A stretch of DNA of 17,245 bases from an uncultured Collinsella sp. (GTDB taxonomy: Bacteria; Actinomycetota; Coriobacteriia; Coriobacteriales; Coriobacteriaceae): contig CAKUGH010000031.1 of NCBI GenBank assembly GCA_934654605.1, forward strand, positions 1 through 17,245. Direction: 5' to 3'. Below, in pieces: positions 1 through 7,808 of the stretch; the first letter of the stretch is position 1; the number at the start of each line of letters is the position of its first letter. The translations under genes and the position numbers were made by a program. The notes beneath the pieces were generated by a model. The model saw nothing but the letters and a program-made list of their open reading frames with translations, had not been told where the DNA came from and did no database searches.

Positions 1-71
1 TTAAGATCCGCATGACCAACCTCAACTCTGTGGGCAAAGCAGAGTAACAGCAAGGGTACTCTGATCCCACC

Positions 72-216
72 GGGCCGTCCGGAAACGGAAAAGGGCCTAT
101 CTCTCAGAACGTCCTCGGACATGTCGGAAGCCCCGCCGCGCGCTACGCGCTGCGGGGCTTCCTCCGTCCTGCGGAGTGTTCTGAGAGATAGGCCCTTTTC
201 CGTTTCCGGACGGCCC
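72..216. repeat. Long inverted repeat enclosing three hairpins
   Basis: Positions 72-110 and 178-216 are perfect reverse complements over 39 bp. The 67-bp interior holds three further hairpins: 111-120 (GTCC/GGAC), 126-136 with 152-162 (GGAAGCCCCGC pairing with GCGGGGCTTCC, 11 bp), and 163-175 (TCCG/CGGA). As RNA this would be a long stem closed by a multibranch loop. No T-run follows on either strand, so it is not a typical intrinsic terminator. It lies downstream of the HAD gene. I see no gene in 1-265. A short hairpin (40-46 with 57-63) and another (225-230 with 240-245) flank it. Function unknown; a palindromic mobile unit or structured RNA are both possible. Confidence 0.85.
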
Positions 217-265
217 TGCTCAATCGCCCTTGTGGCGTTAGGGCGGAAAGGATGGGGCGCGGGGG

Positions 266-889
266 TTACTTGGTTGTTAGGGTTAGTAGGTCGTTGGGGG
301 TTTTGAGGTTGTAGGTGGCGTTTGGGATTTCTTGGTGTGATCCCCATGCTGCTCGGGCAAAACTGACCCCTGCTGAAGTTGCGCATTGTTCGTCGTAGAT
401 GGTGTCGCCAACGTAGATGACGCTGTTGGGGTTTGCGCCCGTACGTCGGAGATATTCGAGCATGGGTGCGGGCGAAGGCTTGTGCTCGGTCGTGTCTTCG
501 ACAAGGATGATGTGCTCAAAATACGTATCGAAGCCAAGGGGTGCTATTTCTTCTGCGTATTCGTCGCGCGCACGTGAGGAGACAATGCCAAGATTGCAAC
601 CGCTATCGGCGAGTTTTGCGATGACTTCAAGCAAACCTGGAAACACGCTGATGGTGCTTTTAAAGCTGGCGGCAACGTGGCACCAGCGATCCAACGTTGC
701 TTGCGAGTAGATTCCAAGTTTCTCAAGAGCATCCTTGCCGGGTATGCCGAGGGCAAATTCAAGATCGTTTCGGGGGAGCGTTTTGCCGGTCTCTTCTTGG
801 ACAATCTGGGCAAGCGATGACAGAACGCTTTCTTCTGTATCTGCCAATGTTCCATCAACGTCAAACACGACATGGTCGAATTGTTTCAT
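266..889 (-). CDS. HAD-superfamily hydrolase, phosphoglycolate-phosphatase-like
   Basis: This 207-residue protein has the four haloacid dehalogenase motifs in order. Motif I is FDVDGT (nucleophile Asp10, acid/base Asp12), motif II is IVSS (Ser104), motif III is HKPSP (Lys137) and motif IV is GDTIYD (Asp162, Asp166). A helical cap of about 70 residues after motif I is typical of subfamily I (PGP/beta-phosphoglucomutase type). It should be a soluble Mg-dependent phosphatase; the substrate cannot be told from sequence. I chose the ATG at 889 rather than the one at 907 because AAAGGA sits 5-7 bases upstream of it. It lies 59 bp downstream of the AraC-type gene on the same strand and may be co-transcribed with it. 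The product class is firm; the phosphoglycolate assignment is only by resemblance. Confidence 0.87.
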   Translation of the reverse strand: MKQFDHVVFDVDGTLADTEESVLSSLAQIVQEETGKTLPRNDLEFALGIPGKDALEKLGIYSQATLDRWCHVAASFKSTISVFPGLLEVIAKLADSGCNLGIVSSRARDEYAEEIAPLGFDTYFEHIILVEDTTEHKPSPAPMLEYLRRTGANPNSVIYVGDTIYDEQCATSAGVSFARAAWGSHQEIPNATYNLKTPNDLLTLTTK

Positions 890-948
890 GGCATTCCTTT
901 CTCTCATCTGTCTGATAGTGTGGGACAGGTGAGGTGGGAGCGCTAGCG

Positions 949-1881
949 TTATTTCTGCCCCGTAGTATCGAAATTCTGCCTCATGGCTCGATACTCAGAA
1001 GGGGTGCAGCCTATTTGTTCCTTGAATACCTGCCCAAGGTGGCTCGCCGTTGCAAAGCCGCATTGGTGAGCGATCGTCTGTACCGTTCGCGTGGTGTGCG
1101 TCAAGAGCGTGCAGGCGCGGGTGATGCGGTATGCGCGTAGATACGCGGCCGGGGTTGTTCCCGCGCAAGCTTTGATGGTGCGATAACAATCTCTTTCGCT
1201 GATGCCGACCGCGGATGCAATTTGGGGAACATCTATGCTGTCTGCATAGTGTGTGCGGATGTAGTCCAGAATTTCCCTAAACCGAACATCGCGGCTGGTC
1301 ATCAAAGAACTATTGTCCAAAGCGAATTGTGGTTCAGCTTTGGCATAGATCTGAACCCAGAGTTCTGACAGGCTATTTCGAAGCGCCATCTCGTTCTGCG
1401 GCTGTTGAAGATCGTGGTTAAAGGAGCGCGTCAACAAATCGATAAAAGGTCGATCGTCGGGGTTGGTGGGCGACCATTTGAGTACATCGATGCCTCGACA
1501 TTGCAGTAATGGATTGATGTAGCGCTTTTGAAGACGTCCCGCGGGATCGCCGAGCATTGATGGTTGAAAGATATGCAGCATTTGAATGGCTGGCGCCGAA
1601 TTGGGTGATTGCAGGGTGCTGTGCAAAATGCCGCCGTTGATAAAGCCGGCGGACCCTTCCTCAAAGCGCATGTGCTCATGAGTCGCATGCGTGCGATAGT
1701 CAATTGCTCCCTGTTCCATGTAGAAAAGCTCGACTTCGGAATGCCAGTGCCAGGGGACGGAATTGCCCGGATAGCGAGCGAATTCTGCGCGTTCGGCAAT
1801 ATAAGGCCAGTCTTCGGCGGTCTCGGGAAACGCTTCCTCGCGTCCTCCGCGGTGCAATTCTATGTGATCCATGTTTCGCAT
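949..1881 (-). CDS. AraC-family transcriptional regulator with N-terminal cupin domain
   Basis: The protein has 310 residues. The N-terminal part (about 40-105) looks like an AraC-type cupin ligand domain: PWHWHSEVEL at 43-52 carries the His-x-His pair, followed by a short beta-rich stretch and FINGGILHS. The C-terminal part (about 200-300) is the double helix-turn-helix DNA-binding domain, with IASAVGISERDCYRTIK as the first HTH and IAHQCGFATASHLGQVFKEQIGCTPSEYR as the second (only the ends of that motif, about 270-297, matter here). Family members of this layout usually control sugar or amino-acid uptake and breakdown. No target gene is obvious; the HAD gene just downstream is the nearest candidate. 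The start at 1881 has no clear ribosome site, and Met4 is an alternative. Family call is firm; ligand unknown. Confidence 0.87.
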   Translation of the reverse strand: MRNMDHIELHRGGREEAFPETAEDWPYIAERAEFARYPGNSVPWHWHSEVELFYMEQGAIDYRTHATHEHMRFEEGSAGFINGGILHSTLQSPNSAPAIQMLHIFQPSMLGDPAGRLQKRYINPLLQCRGIDVLKWSPTNPDDRPFIDLLTRSFNHDLQQPQNEMALRNSLSELWVQIYAKAEPQFALDNSSLMTSRDVRFREILDYIRTHYADSIDVPQIASAVGISERDCYRTIKACAGTTPAAYLRAYRITRACTLLTHTTRTVQTIAHQCGFATASHLGQVFKEQIGCTPSEYRAMRQNFDTTGQK

Positions 1882-1906
1882 GGCATCAGTATAAAGCGCG
1901 ATGGGC

Positions 1907-2152
1907 TTAGATTGCCCTTGCCTGTTCGGGGAACGCCTTGTCTAGGGATGCTTGGAGCTTTTCGAAGGATGCTCGCAAGTTGAGGCTCTGATTAGTTGAG
2001 CGTTTGGCTTTTGTGGTGGAGGAGTCGAGGAGACCGTCTCTCTGTGTCGGGGGGAAGGAGAAAAGGTTTGCATGTTTTAGGGATGGCTGTGCTGCGTCAT
2101 TGGAAGAATGCATGCGTGCGGCCTCCTCGATGTCCACCAAAAGGTTGCGCAC
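1907..2152 (-). CDS. Small hypothetical protein, possibly a gene remnant
   Basis: This 81-codon frame opens with GTG at 2152 and stops 25 bp before the AraC-type gene on the same strand. It ends in a plausible amphipathic helix (ASFEKLQASLDKAFPEQARA), and third positions are C-rich as in the real genes, so it looks coding. However, no ribosome site precedes the GTG, and the frame stays open upstream of it to about 2205 without another start. The sequence could therefore be the 3' end of a decayed larger gene. I do not recognise the family. The 212 bp between it and the NUDIX-Vsr gene (2153-2364) show no other gene and no good terminator. Confidence 0.3.
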   Translation of the reverse strand: MRNLLVDIEEAARMHSSNDAAQPSLKHANLFSFPPTQRDGLLDSSTTKAKRSTNQSLNLRASFEKLQASLDKAFPEQARAI

Positions 2153-2364
2153 GGGGTGTGCTGCTAGGTCCCGTGCGTTGGCAGTATTATGCCGCGGTCG
2201 TTACAAGGAAGCGCTAAAGAAAGGCTTAATGAGGTTTGCGATTACAGTGAAACCGCAGGTCAAAGCTATCGAGTAACACTCTTGAAAGGTTTTGAGCTTA
2301 AGGGCTTTCTAAGGTTTGTGGCGCGGATGTGGCGCGCGCGTGCGGGGCCTGTGAATGGCTCGTT

Positions 2365-3351
2365 TTAGCGTTGCGGGGTCGCGGCGCGAACCTGCTCGAT
2401 GACCTTTTCCATGGTGGCGTCGATGCGGTCCTTTTTGAGTTCGCATTCCCAGATAGTTATGGATGTCCAGCCCATTTCGGTGAGCGCTGTCACGGCGGCA
2501 CGGTCGCGCTCGACGTTGCGACGGAACTTTGCTTCCCAAAACTCAACATTGCGCTTGGGCTGACTGGGGTTGCACTTGGGGCAACGATGCCAAAAGCAGC
2601 CGTTGACGAAGATGGCGATCTTGCGTCCGGGGAAGGCGATGTCGGGCTTGCCGGGAACTTTCCATTCCAGGCGATAACCCGTGAGTCCCGCGGCGCGCAG
2701 GCGCTGGCGAACGAGCAGCTCGGGCTTGGTATTGGCGCGCTTGTTGCCTTTCATGGACTTTTTGATGGCGGCTCGACGGCGGACCAGTTCGCGCTCGTCG
2801 GCGGAAAGGTCCGAGGTATCGATGCCGTCCAGTAGGCCGGGCTTGGGGCGCTTTTTGGAACGGCGTTTGTTTTTGCGCTTGGGCTTGGTGGTGGGTTCGT
2901 CGGTCGTGTTGGGCGCGGCGTCATCGGCGGCGCTTGCCTCAAGCCGGTCTTCCTTCAGCTCAATCAGGGCATCGATAAGCCCCTTGTCGGCGGGCATCCA
3001 TTCAACGGTGGCAAGCGAGGTACGCGGAATCCAGCGGATATCGAGCTGACGGTCGTGCTTCTGGGGCTCGTCGGATTCATCGGCGAGCGAGCAGTAGTAA
3101 CACTCCATCGAAAGATGGAAATCGGGGTAGTCGTACTCAACGGTATAGAAATCGCGCAGGTTGGTGACCTTTACCTGCAGCTCTTCCATAAGTTCGCGGC
3201 GCACGGCGTCTTCGGGCGTCTCGCCACGCATGAGCTTGCCGCCGGGGAACTCCCAAAGTCCCTGCATGTCGCCATAGCCGCGTTGCACGGCAAGCAGCTC
3301 GTCGGACCCATCCTTGCGAATGATCCCAGCGGCAACATGAACAGTCTTCAA
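2365..3351 (-). CDS. NUDIX hydrolase - Vsr-type mismatch endonuclease fusion
   Basis: This single frame of 328 residues joins two DNA-integrity domains. Residues 1-131 form a MutT-like NUDIX domain. The box runs G38-x5-E44-x7-R52-E53-x2-E56-E57, with Gln59 where the consensus has Gly. Such domains hydrolyse oxidised or non-canonical dNTPs. Residues 135-195 are a low-complexity linker rich in Lys and Arg (157-171). Residues 196-322 match the very-short-patch repair endonuclease Vsr: TKPELLVRQRLRAAGL, KPDIAF (Asp237 matches catalytic Asp51 of E. coli Vsr), NGCFWHRC (His255 matches His69), NVERD and IWECEL. The E. coli His64 position is Asn250. The start is TTG at 3351, preceded by GAGGAAGGA six bases upstream; the open frame up to 3915 is antisense to the ABC gene. 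No cytosine methyltransferase, the usual Vsr partner, is in the window. Confidence 0.88.
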   Translation of the reverse strand: MKTVHVAAGIIRKDGSDELLAVQRGYGDMQGLWEFPGGKLMRGETPEDAVRRELMEELQVKVTNLRDFYTVEYDYPDFHLSMECYYCSLADESDEPQKHDRQLDIRWIPRTSLATVEWMPADKGLIDALIELKEDRLEASAADDAAPNTTDEPTTKPKRKNKRRSKKRPKPGLLDGIDTSDLSADERELVRRRAAIKKSMKGNKRANTKPELLVRQRLRAAGLTGYRLEWKVPGKPDIAFPGRKIAIFVNGCFWHRCPKCNPSQPKRNVEFWEAKFRRNVERDRAAVTALTEMGWTSITIWECELKKDRIDATMEKVIEQVRAATPQR

Positions 3352-3379
3352 CAGGAGTCCTTCCTCATCATCGATACGT

Positions 3380-3393
3380 GGGGTAGCTACCCC
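3380..3393. promoter_or_regulatory. 14-bp perfect palindrome, candidate operator
   Basis: GGGGTAGCTACCCC is a perfect palindrome 28 bp upstream of the TTG start of the NUDIX-Vsr gene, in the divergent spacer (3352-3496) shared with the ABC transporter operon. A second short inverted repeat follows (CCTTAC at 3396-3401 with GTAAGG at 3408-3413). The placement suits an operator controlling the NUDIX-Vsr gene. No regulator is identified. Confidence 0.4.
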
Positions 3394-3448
3394 TACCTTA
3401 CACAACGGTAAGGCAAGCGTAAGCCATATCGATGGTAGCCGACTCGTC

Positions 3449-3486
3449 TTCTTGCGACTATAGATGCCGTAGACTAATCGCAAGAA
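3449..3486 (+). promoter_or_regulatory. 9-bp inverted repeat upstream of the ABC transporter gene
   Basis: TTCTTGCGA (3449-3457) and its exact complement TCGCAAGAA (3478-3486) lie 20 bp apart and end 10 bp before the ATG of the ABC ATPase gene. The right half runs into the ribosome site (AAAGGA). The spacer holds weak -10-like strings (TATAGA, TAGACT). This could be a repressor or activator site, or a hairpin affecting translation. No regulator gene adjoins the transporter. Confidence 0.4.
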
Positions 3487-3496
3487 AGGACTCGGT

Positions 3497-4282
3497 ATGC
3501 AAACCATGCAAGCAGCGACCCCGGTACTGGAGGTCGCGCATCTCGAAAAGGTATACGGCGCGCTGGGCAACGTGACCCGCGCGCTCAACGACGTCAACTT
3601 TACCGTCAACCGCGGCGAGTTCGTGGGCATCATGGGTGCCTCGGGCTCTGGCAAGTCGACGTTGCTCAACTGCGTGTCGACCATCGATAGCGCCACAAGT
3701 GGCACGATCCGCATCAACGGCCAGGACGTAACACGCATGAAGCAGGCTAAGCTTTCGCAGTTCCGTCGCGAGGAGCTCGGCTTTATCTTCCAGGATTCCA
3801 ACCTGCTCGATACGCTCACGGCACGCGAGAACATCGCCCTGCCGCTCACCATCGCCCGCACAAACTCGGCAGAGATCTCGACCCGCGTGCAGGATGTGGC
3901 AGCGCGCCTGTCCATCAGTCAGGTGCTCGACAAGTATCCCTACCAAATGTCCGGCGGTCAACAGCAGCGCGTTGCCGCGGCTCGCGCGCTCGTCACCGAC
4001 CCCACCATGATCATGGCCGACGAGCCCACCGGCGCCCTCGATTCCAAGAGCGCTCGCCTGCTGCTCGAGAGCCTGGAAGCCCTCAACCGCCGCCTGCGCG
4101 CCACTGTGCTCATGGTCACGCACGACAGCTTTGCCGCCAGCTACACGAGCCGTGTGCTGTTTATTCGCGACGGCAAGATCTTCACCGAGCTGCGCCGCGG
4201 CGACACCGACCGCCGCGAGTTCTTCGACCGCATTATGGAGGTCGTTGCCATGATGGGCGGTGAGGGCTCCGATGCTCTGTAA
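3497..4282 (+). CDS. ABC transporter ATP-binding protein (BceA/MacB-like)
   Basis: This 261-residue ATPase has all the motifs: Walker A GASGSGKST (47-55), Q-loop Gln99, signature MSGGQQQRVA (151-160), Walker B MIMADEPTGALD (171-182) and H-loop His209. The length and the wording around the signature fit the lipoprotein-release/bacitracin-export type that partners FtsX-like permeases. The ATG at 3497 has AAAGGA six bases upstream. The stop codon lies inside the permease gene (11-bp overlap), so the two are translationally coupled. It should energise the permease at the cytoplasmic membrane. Relatives act in antimicrobial-peptide sensing and detoxification, but substrates vary and none is shown here. 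Confidence 0.93.
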   Translation: MQTMQAATPVLEVAHLEKVYGALGNVTRALNDVNFTVNRGEFVGIMGASGSGKSTLLNCVSTIDSATSGTIRINGQDVTRMKQAKLSQFRREELGFIFQDSNLLDTLTARENIALPLTIARTNSAEISTRVQDVAARLSISQVLDKYPYQMSGGQQQRVAAARALVTDPTMIMADEPTGALDSKSARLLLESLEALNRRLRATVLMVTHDSFAASYTSRVLFIRDGKIFTELRRGDTDRREFFDRIMEVVAMMGGEGSDAL

Positions 4283-6473
4283 ACTCGCTTGGGGCAACGT
4301 CCGCCGCGCCGGCCGCGACTACCTCGTCTACCTTTTGACGCTCACCCTGGGCGTCACGGTCTTCTATGCCTTTAACACCATCTCGATGCAGGTTGACATC
4401 GCCGGAATCGATGAAGAGGGCTTGGCGCAGGTTATGGGCAGCATGCTCGGCTACCTGACGTACTTTTTAGCCGGTGTCATGGCCTTTTTGATGGTGTACG
4501 CCAATAACTTCATCATGAAACGCCGCAAGAAGGAGTTTGGCCTGTACCAGGTGCTCGGCATGGGGCGCGGGCGCGTCGCCACGATCATGGCGCTTGAGAC
4601 CGTGATCGTTTCGGTCGGCGCTTTTGTCGCCGGCATTGTGCTGGGCGTGGGGCTCTCCCAGCTCATGACGTTCTTTACGGCCTCGCTCTTTAAGACGCAG
4701 ATCGCCAATTTTCACTTCTTTTTCTCGGTGCACGCGTTCAACCTGACCCTTGCCTGCATGCTCGTGATGTTCGTGCTCACGCTACTGCTGAACCTGCGCG
4801 CCGTTCGTCGTACCAAACTCATCGAGCTTATGGGTGCCGAGCGTCGCAACGAGAGCATCAAGACGCGCAACCCCTGGATCGCGATTGCCATCTTTGCCGT
4901 GGGCGTGGTGCTGGTGGGCGTGGCCTATTACCGTCTGCTACGTGATGGGTTCCCGCTAACCGCGACGGACAGCAAGCTGCAAGAGGCCATGAGCCAGTTT
5001 GGCATTACGACCGCTATGGTTACCGTGGGCACCTTTGCGCTGTTCTGGGGACTCTCGGGCATGCTCATCAAGCTGCTGCAGAGCCTGCGCGGCGTGTATT
5101 GGCGCGGACTTAACATGTTTACCGTGCGCCAGCTTGCGGCTAAGGTCAACACGGTATGCTTTTCGATGGGCGTCATCGCGATGATCCTGTTCTTGGCCAT
5201 TACTTCGGTGACCTGCGGTATGTCGATCGCCAACGTGATGAACGAGAATCTGGAGCGCTATAACCCTGTTGACGTGTCTCAGACGTATATCTACTACACG
5301 CCCGAAACGCTCGACTACTACAAGGAGTATGTCAATCCGTCTGAGGCCGATCGCATGGTGCTGGCCGATGCAACGGTCGATTTGTACGCTGCATGGCACG
5401 GTGAGCGCAAGTCGGCGGACAACAACGACGAGACCGGCAAGAAGGTCGATATCGCCGATGTTGCCGGTGAGCATGTGCAGATCGATTCGTATCTGAGTTA
5501 CCCGCTTGGCGGCTCGGGCCCCTCGGTGGTGGCGGGTGAGATGTGCAAGGCCATGGGCGAAAAACTTCCCAAGGCGCTCGAGGGAAGCAACGCCGATGCG
5601 ATGGGTCTGTTTGTGACGCCGGCGAGCCAGTACAACAAGCTGCGCCAGATGATGGGCGAGGAGCCGGTGAGCATTGGCCGCGACCAGTACTTGCTTACGT
5701 GTGATATGGGCGGTGAGCTGGGCGACCTGTACACCAAATACATGGCCGGCGGCCATACCCTCACCTTGGGCGGGCATGAGCTCAAGCCCGCAACCGATAA
5801 GTCGGACGAGGACACGGCGGCCATCGCCAACTCGGCGATGGGCAGCAATCCCGGTACCGTGGTCGTAGCCGATGAGCTGTTGTCCCAACTTAATCTGCAG
5901 CCGTATTCCAGTAATCTGCTCGTTAACTACAAACAGGGGATGGATACGACCGAGGCAGACGAGAACATTAAATACACCTTGCTCGACAATCTGCTCGTTG
6001 ACGGCAAGAAGCCGGGGTCGTGGGGAGTCTTCATCACGCGTTCCGAGATGTACACGCAAGCAGCGCAGATGAACGGCATGATTAGCTATCTGGCCATCTA
6101 CATTGGCTTTGTACTGGTCGTTGCGTGCGCGGCAATCCTATCGATCCAGCAGCTCTCCAACGTGGCCGACGGCAGCCGCAGCTATCGCGTGCTGGCGCAG
6201 ATCGGCTGTGACGATCGCCAGATTCGCCATTCGGTGATGGCACAGCAGGCGGTGTTCTTCCTGTTCCCGCTGGCAGTGGGCCTGGCGCACTCCTTTGTGG
6301 CGCTCAAGGTAATCATCGACCTAGTGAGCACGTTCGGCAACATGAGTATCGGCGGCACGGTGGGCCTCACCTGCGCGATCTTCCTAGCAGCCTACGGCGG
6401 CTACTTCCTGGTGACCTACGTTATGAGCACCGGCATCGTGCGCTCCGCCATCGCCACCCGCTACAGCGAGTAA
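4272..6473 (+). CDS. FtsX-like permease of BceAB-type ABC transporter
   Basis: The protein has 733 residues and about ten hydrophobic segments: roughly 18-38, 57-80, 105-130, 155-175, 202-220, 248-268, 295-318, 606-626, 658-680 and 697-718. A soluble loop of about 285 residues (320-605) lies between segments seven and eight. This is the topology of BceB-type permeases, where the big external loop recognises peptide antibiotics. KKEFGLYQVLGMGR (86-99) and the RSYRVLAQIGCDDRQIR stretch (636-652) are FtsX-domain coupling regions. I chose the ATG at 4272, with GGTGAGGG just upstream, over the in-frame GTG at 4260. BceAB systems usually sit beside a histidine kinase and response regulator; none is here. 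Substrate unknown. Confidence 0.9.
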   Translation: MLCKLAWGNVRRAGRDYLVYLLTLTLGVTVFYAFNTISMQVDIAGIDEEGLAQVMGSMLGYLTYFLAGVMAFLMVYANNFIMKRRKKEFGLYQVLGMGRGRVATIMALETVIVSVGAFVAGIVLGVGLSQLMTFFTASLFKTQIANFHFFFSVHAFNLTLACMLVMFVLTLLLNLRAVRRTKLIELMGAERRNESIKTRNPWIAIAIFAVGVVLVGVAYYRLLRDGFPLTATDSKLQEAMSQFGITTAMVTVGTFALFWGLSGMLIKLLQSLRGVYWRGLNMFTVRQLAAKVNTVCFSMGVIAMILFLAITSVTCGMSIANVMNENLERYNPVDVSQTYIYYTPETLDYYKEYVNPSEADRMVLADATVDLYAAWHGERKSADNNDETGKKVDIADVAGEHVQIDSYLSYPLGGSGPSVVAGEMCKAMGEKLPKALEGSNADAMGLFVTPASQYNKLRQMMGEEPVSIGRDQYLLTCDMGGELGDLYTKYMAGGHTLTLGGHELKPATDKSDEDTAAIANSAMGSNPGTVVVADELLSQLNLQPYSSNLLVNYKQGMDTTEADENIKYTLLDNLLVDGKKPGSWGVFITRSEMYTQAAQMNGMISYLAIYIGFVLVVACAAILSIQQLSNVADGSRSYRVLAQIGCDDRQIRHSVMAQQAVFFLFPLAVGLAHSFVALKVIIDLVSTFGNMSIGGTVGLTCAIFLAAYGGYFLVTYVMSTGIVRSAIATRYSE

Positions 6474-6510
6474 CAAGCCGGTAAAACCGTCGCAAAATCA
6501 GAGGCGTATG

Positions 6511-6554
6511 ACCGCCGCGAAGGGACCAGGGGCCCTTTCGCGGCGGTATTTTGC
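6511..6554 (+). terminator. Intrinsic terminator after the ABC transporter operon
   Basis: ACCGCCGCGAAGGG (6511-6524) pairs with CCCTTTCGCGGCGGT (6533-6547) with one bulged base, and ATTTT follows. It is 38 bp after the permease stop codon and should end the two-gene transcript. Confidence 0.8.
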
Positions 6555-6576
6555 CTATCTGGTGCGTCTCGGATGC

Positions 6577-6695
6577 AAGTGAGTAGACTTTTTTGAACTT
6601 GCCAAGCACATCACGACAAATGATCGATAAAACTGCAGGTCAGGGTTGTGGCGTTTTAGGGCGTGCTTGGCCTCCTGAAAAAAGCCTACTCACTT
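6577..6695. repeat. Inverted-repeat element with T6 tracts
   Basis: Arms 6577-6609 and 6663-6695 are imperfect reverse complements, 27 of 33 positions. Each arm read inward begins AAGTGAGTAG, then has CTTTTTT and ends CCAAGCAC. The spacer is 53 bp with no gene. It lies between the ABC operon and aguR. Its arm layout resembles the elements at 12553-12635 and 16857-17088. Confidence 0.7.
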
Positions 6696-6764
6696 AGTTT
6701 TTCTGCTAGAAGACCGCCACGAGGGAAAACAGCTCTCTCGCGGAGGTTGGCGTTTCCCCAGATA

Positions 6765-6803
6765 AAACCAGCCAAAATAAACCTGTCCCTTTTTGGCAGG
6801 TTT
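6765..6803. repeat. GGGACAGG-type palindrome at the 3' end of aguR
   Basis: AAACCAGCCAAAA (6765-6777) pairs with TTTTGGCAGGTTT (6791-6803) with one mismatch. On the minus strand the loop contains AGGGACAGG. The right arm includes part of the aguR stop codon. In the aguR direction the hairpin is followed by a short T-rich stretch, so it may also end aguR transcription. It belongs with the copies at 14227, 14564 and 16741. Confidence 0.65.
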
Positions 6804-7767
6804 AGCGTTTCCAGAAGTGGAGGATGAGGGTCGTGCGGTTTTGCTGCTCGGTTTTGACCAGGATGTTGTGGATGTGGGTTTTGACGGTGCCCACGGCAAG
6901 GAATAGCTCGTCAGCGATCTCTTGGTTCGACTTGCCCAGTACGACCAGGCGCATGACCTCGGTTTCGCGGTTGGAGAGCTTGTAGGCGTTGCGATAGAAG
7001 GGCATCTGCTCTTCGATGTGTCGATCAAGATCGCTGACGTTCTTTTCCTCGGGCGCCTCTTGCATGCGGATCGAAAGCACGTGATAGGCGTAGATGATCA
7101 GCAGAATGGCAAAGTAGCACGCAAAGACGTTCTCGCTAAAGTTGCGCTCGGACAGGTACAGCTGCAGCCAAGAGGGCGCCAGGCTCATGGGGACCACCAG
7201 GATGTTGTAGAAGTCCTCGGCAACGATGCAGCCAACCAGAATGGCGCCGATAATCAGGTGTTTCTTTTGGTTGTTAACACGTGCCTTCAGCTCAACCTTC
7301 GTACTCTTGTGAGCCGTCCAAAAGATATACAGTCCCACAGAGATGAGGAACACCTGACGCATGGTGTAGTAAAGCCACTGGTGCATGGGGCCGTAGGGGA
7401 CGGCAACGATAATCAACAGCTCGCTTACCAAGAACGTTGCGATGGGAATGACGAACAGCTTCTTAGAATGCTTGTCGAGCAGGTCCATGGCAATCAGCCA
7501 AATAAAAGCCTGTGAAGCGGTCGCCACAAGGGTCCGCAGCACAGGCATGGTAATTGAGTAATAGTCGCTGGCCGGAAAACTCTGGTTTTGCAACGTGTAT
7601 TCAAAAAAGAAGATCTCGGTCATCTCGATGGCATAGCAAATAAAAACGCCGCTGCCATAGATAAAGAAGCGTCGACGGGACGAGGCATAGGTGGCAAGCG
7701 AAAGCACCGCCGTCACAATACAGATAACCAGTATTGCCAAGGTATAGAAGAACATGAGCGTGTTCAT
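6802..7767 (-). CDS. aguR: Membrane-bound LuxR-family regulator, probable AguR
   Basis: The protein has 321 residues. The first 235 are hydrophobic with about seven membrane segments (roughly 7-27, 37-56, 74-95, 104-124, 134-151, 170-192, 213-232). A cytoplasmic LuxR-type helix-turn-helix follows at 264-306 (LSNRETEVMRLV, then NQEIADELFLAVGTVKTHIHNIL). No kinase or receiver domain is present, so it should be a one-component sensor. It is divergent from aguB, exactly where AguR, a membrane LuxR-type activator responding to agmatine, sits in Enterococcus and Lactococcus. The gene symbol rests on this context. Coriobacteria have many membrane LuxR proteins beside catabolic genes, so homology to AguR itself needs a tree. 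The ATG at 7767 has AGGACGGTGA upstream. Confidence 0.82.
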   Translation of the reverse strand: MNTLMFFYTLAILVICIVTAVLSLATYASSRRRFFIYGSGVFICYAIEMTEIFFFEYTLQNQSFPASDYYSITMPVLRTLVATASQAFIWLIAMDLLDKHSKKLFVIPIATFLVSELLIIVAVPYGPMHQWLYYTMRQVFLISVGLYIFWTAHKSTKVELKARVNNQKKHLIIGAILVGCIVAEDFYNILVVPMSLAPSWLQLYLSERNFSENVFACYFAILLIIYAYHVLSIRMQEAPEEKNVSDLDRHIEEQMPFYRNAYKLSNRETEVMRLVVLGKSNQEIADELFLAVGTVKTHIHNILVKTEQQNRTTLILHFWKR

Positions 7768-7808
7768 CTGTCACCGTCCTGTCTCATATGATCTCTGATT
7801 GAGCCCTA

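Noticed and set aside
72..216. Invertible DNA switch
   Set aside because: The 67-bp interior is too short for known invertible segments and holds no promoter; no site-specific recombinase is in the window.
3352..3915. N-terminal extension of the NUDIX-Vsr frame
   Set aside because: It is antisense to the ABC ATPase gene and its spacer, has no domain, and a TTG with a strong GAGGAAGGA site at 3351 begins exactly where the NUDIX domain starts.
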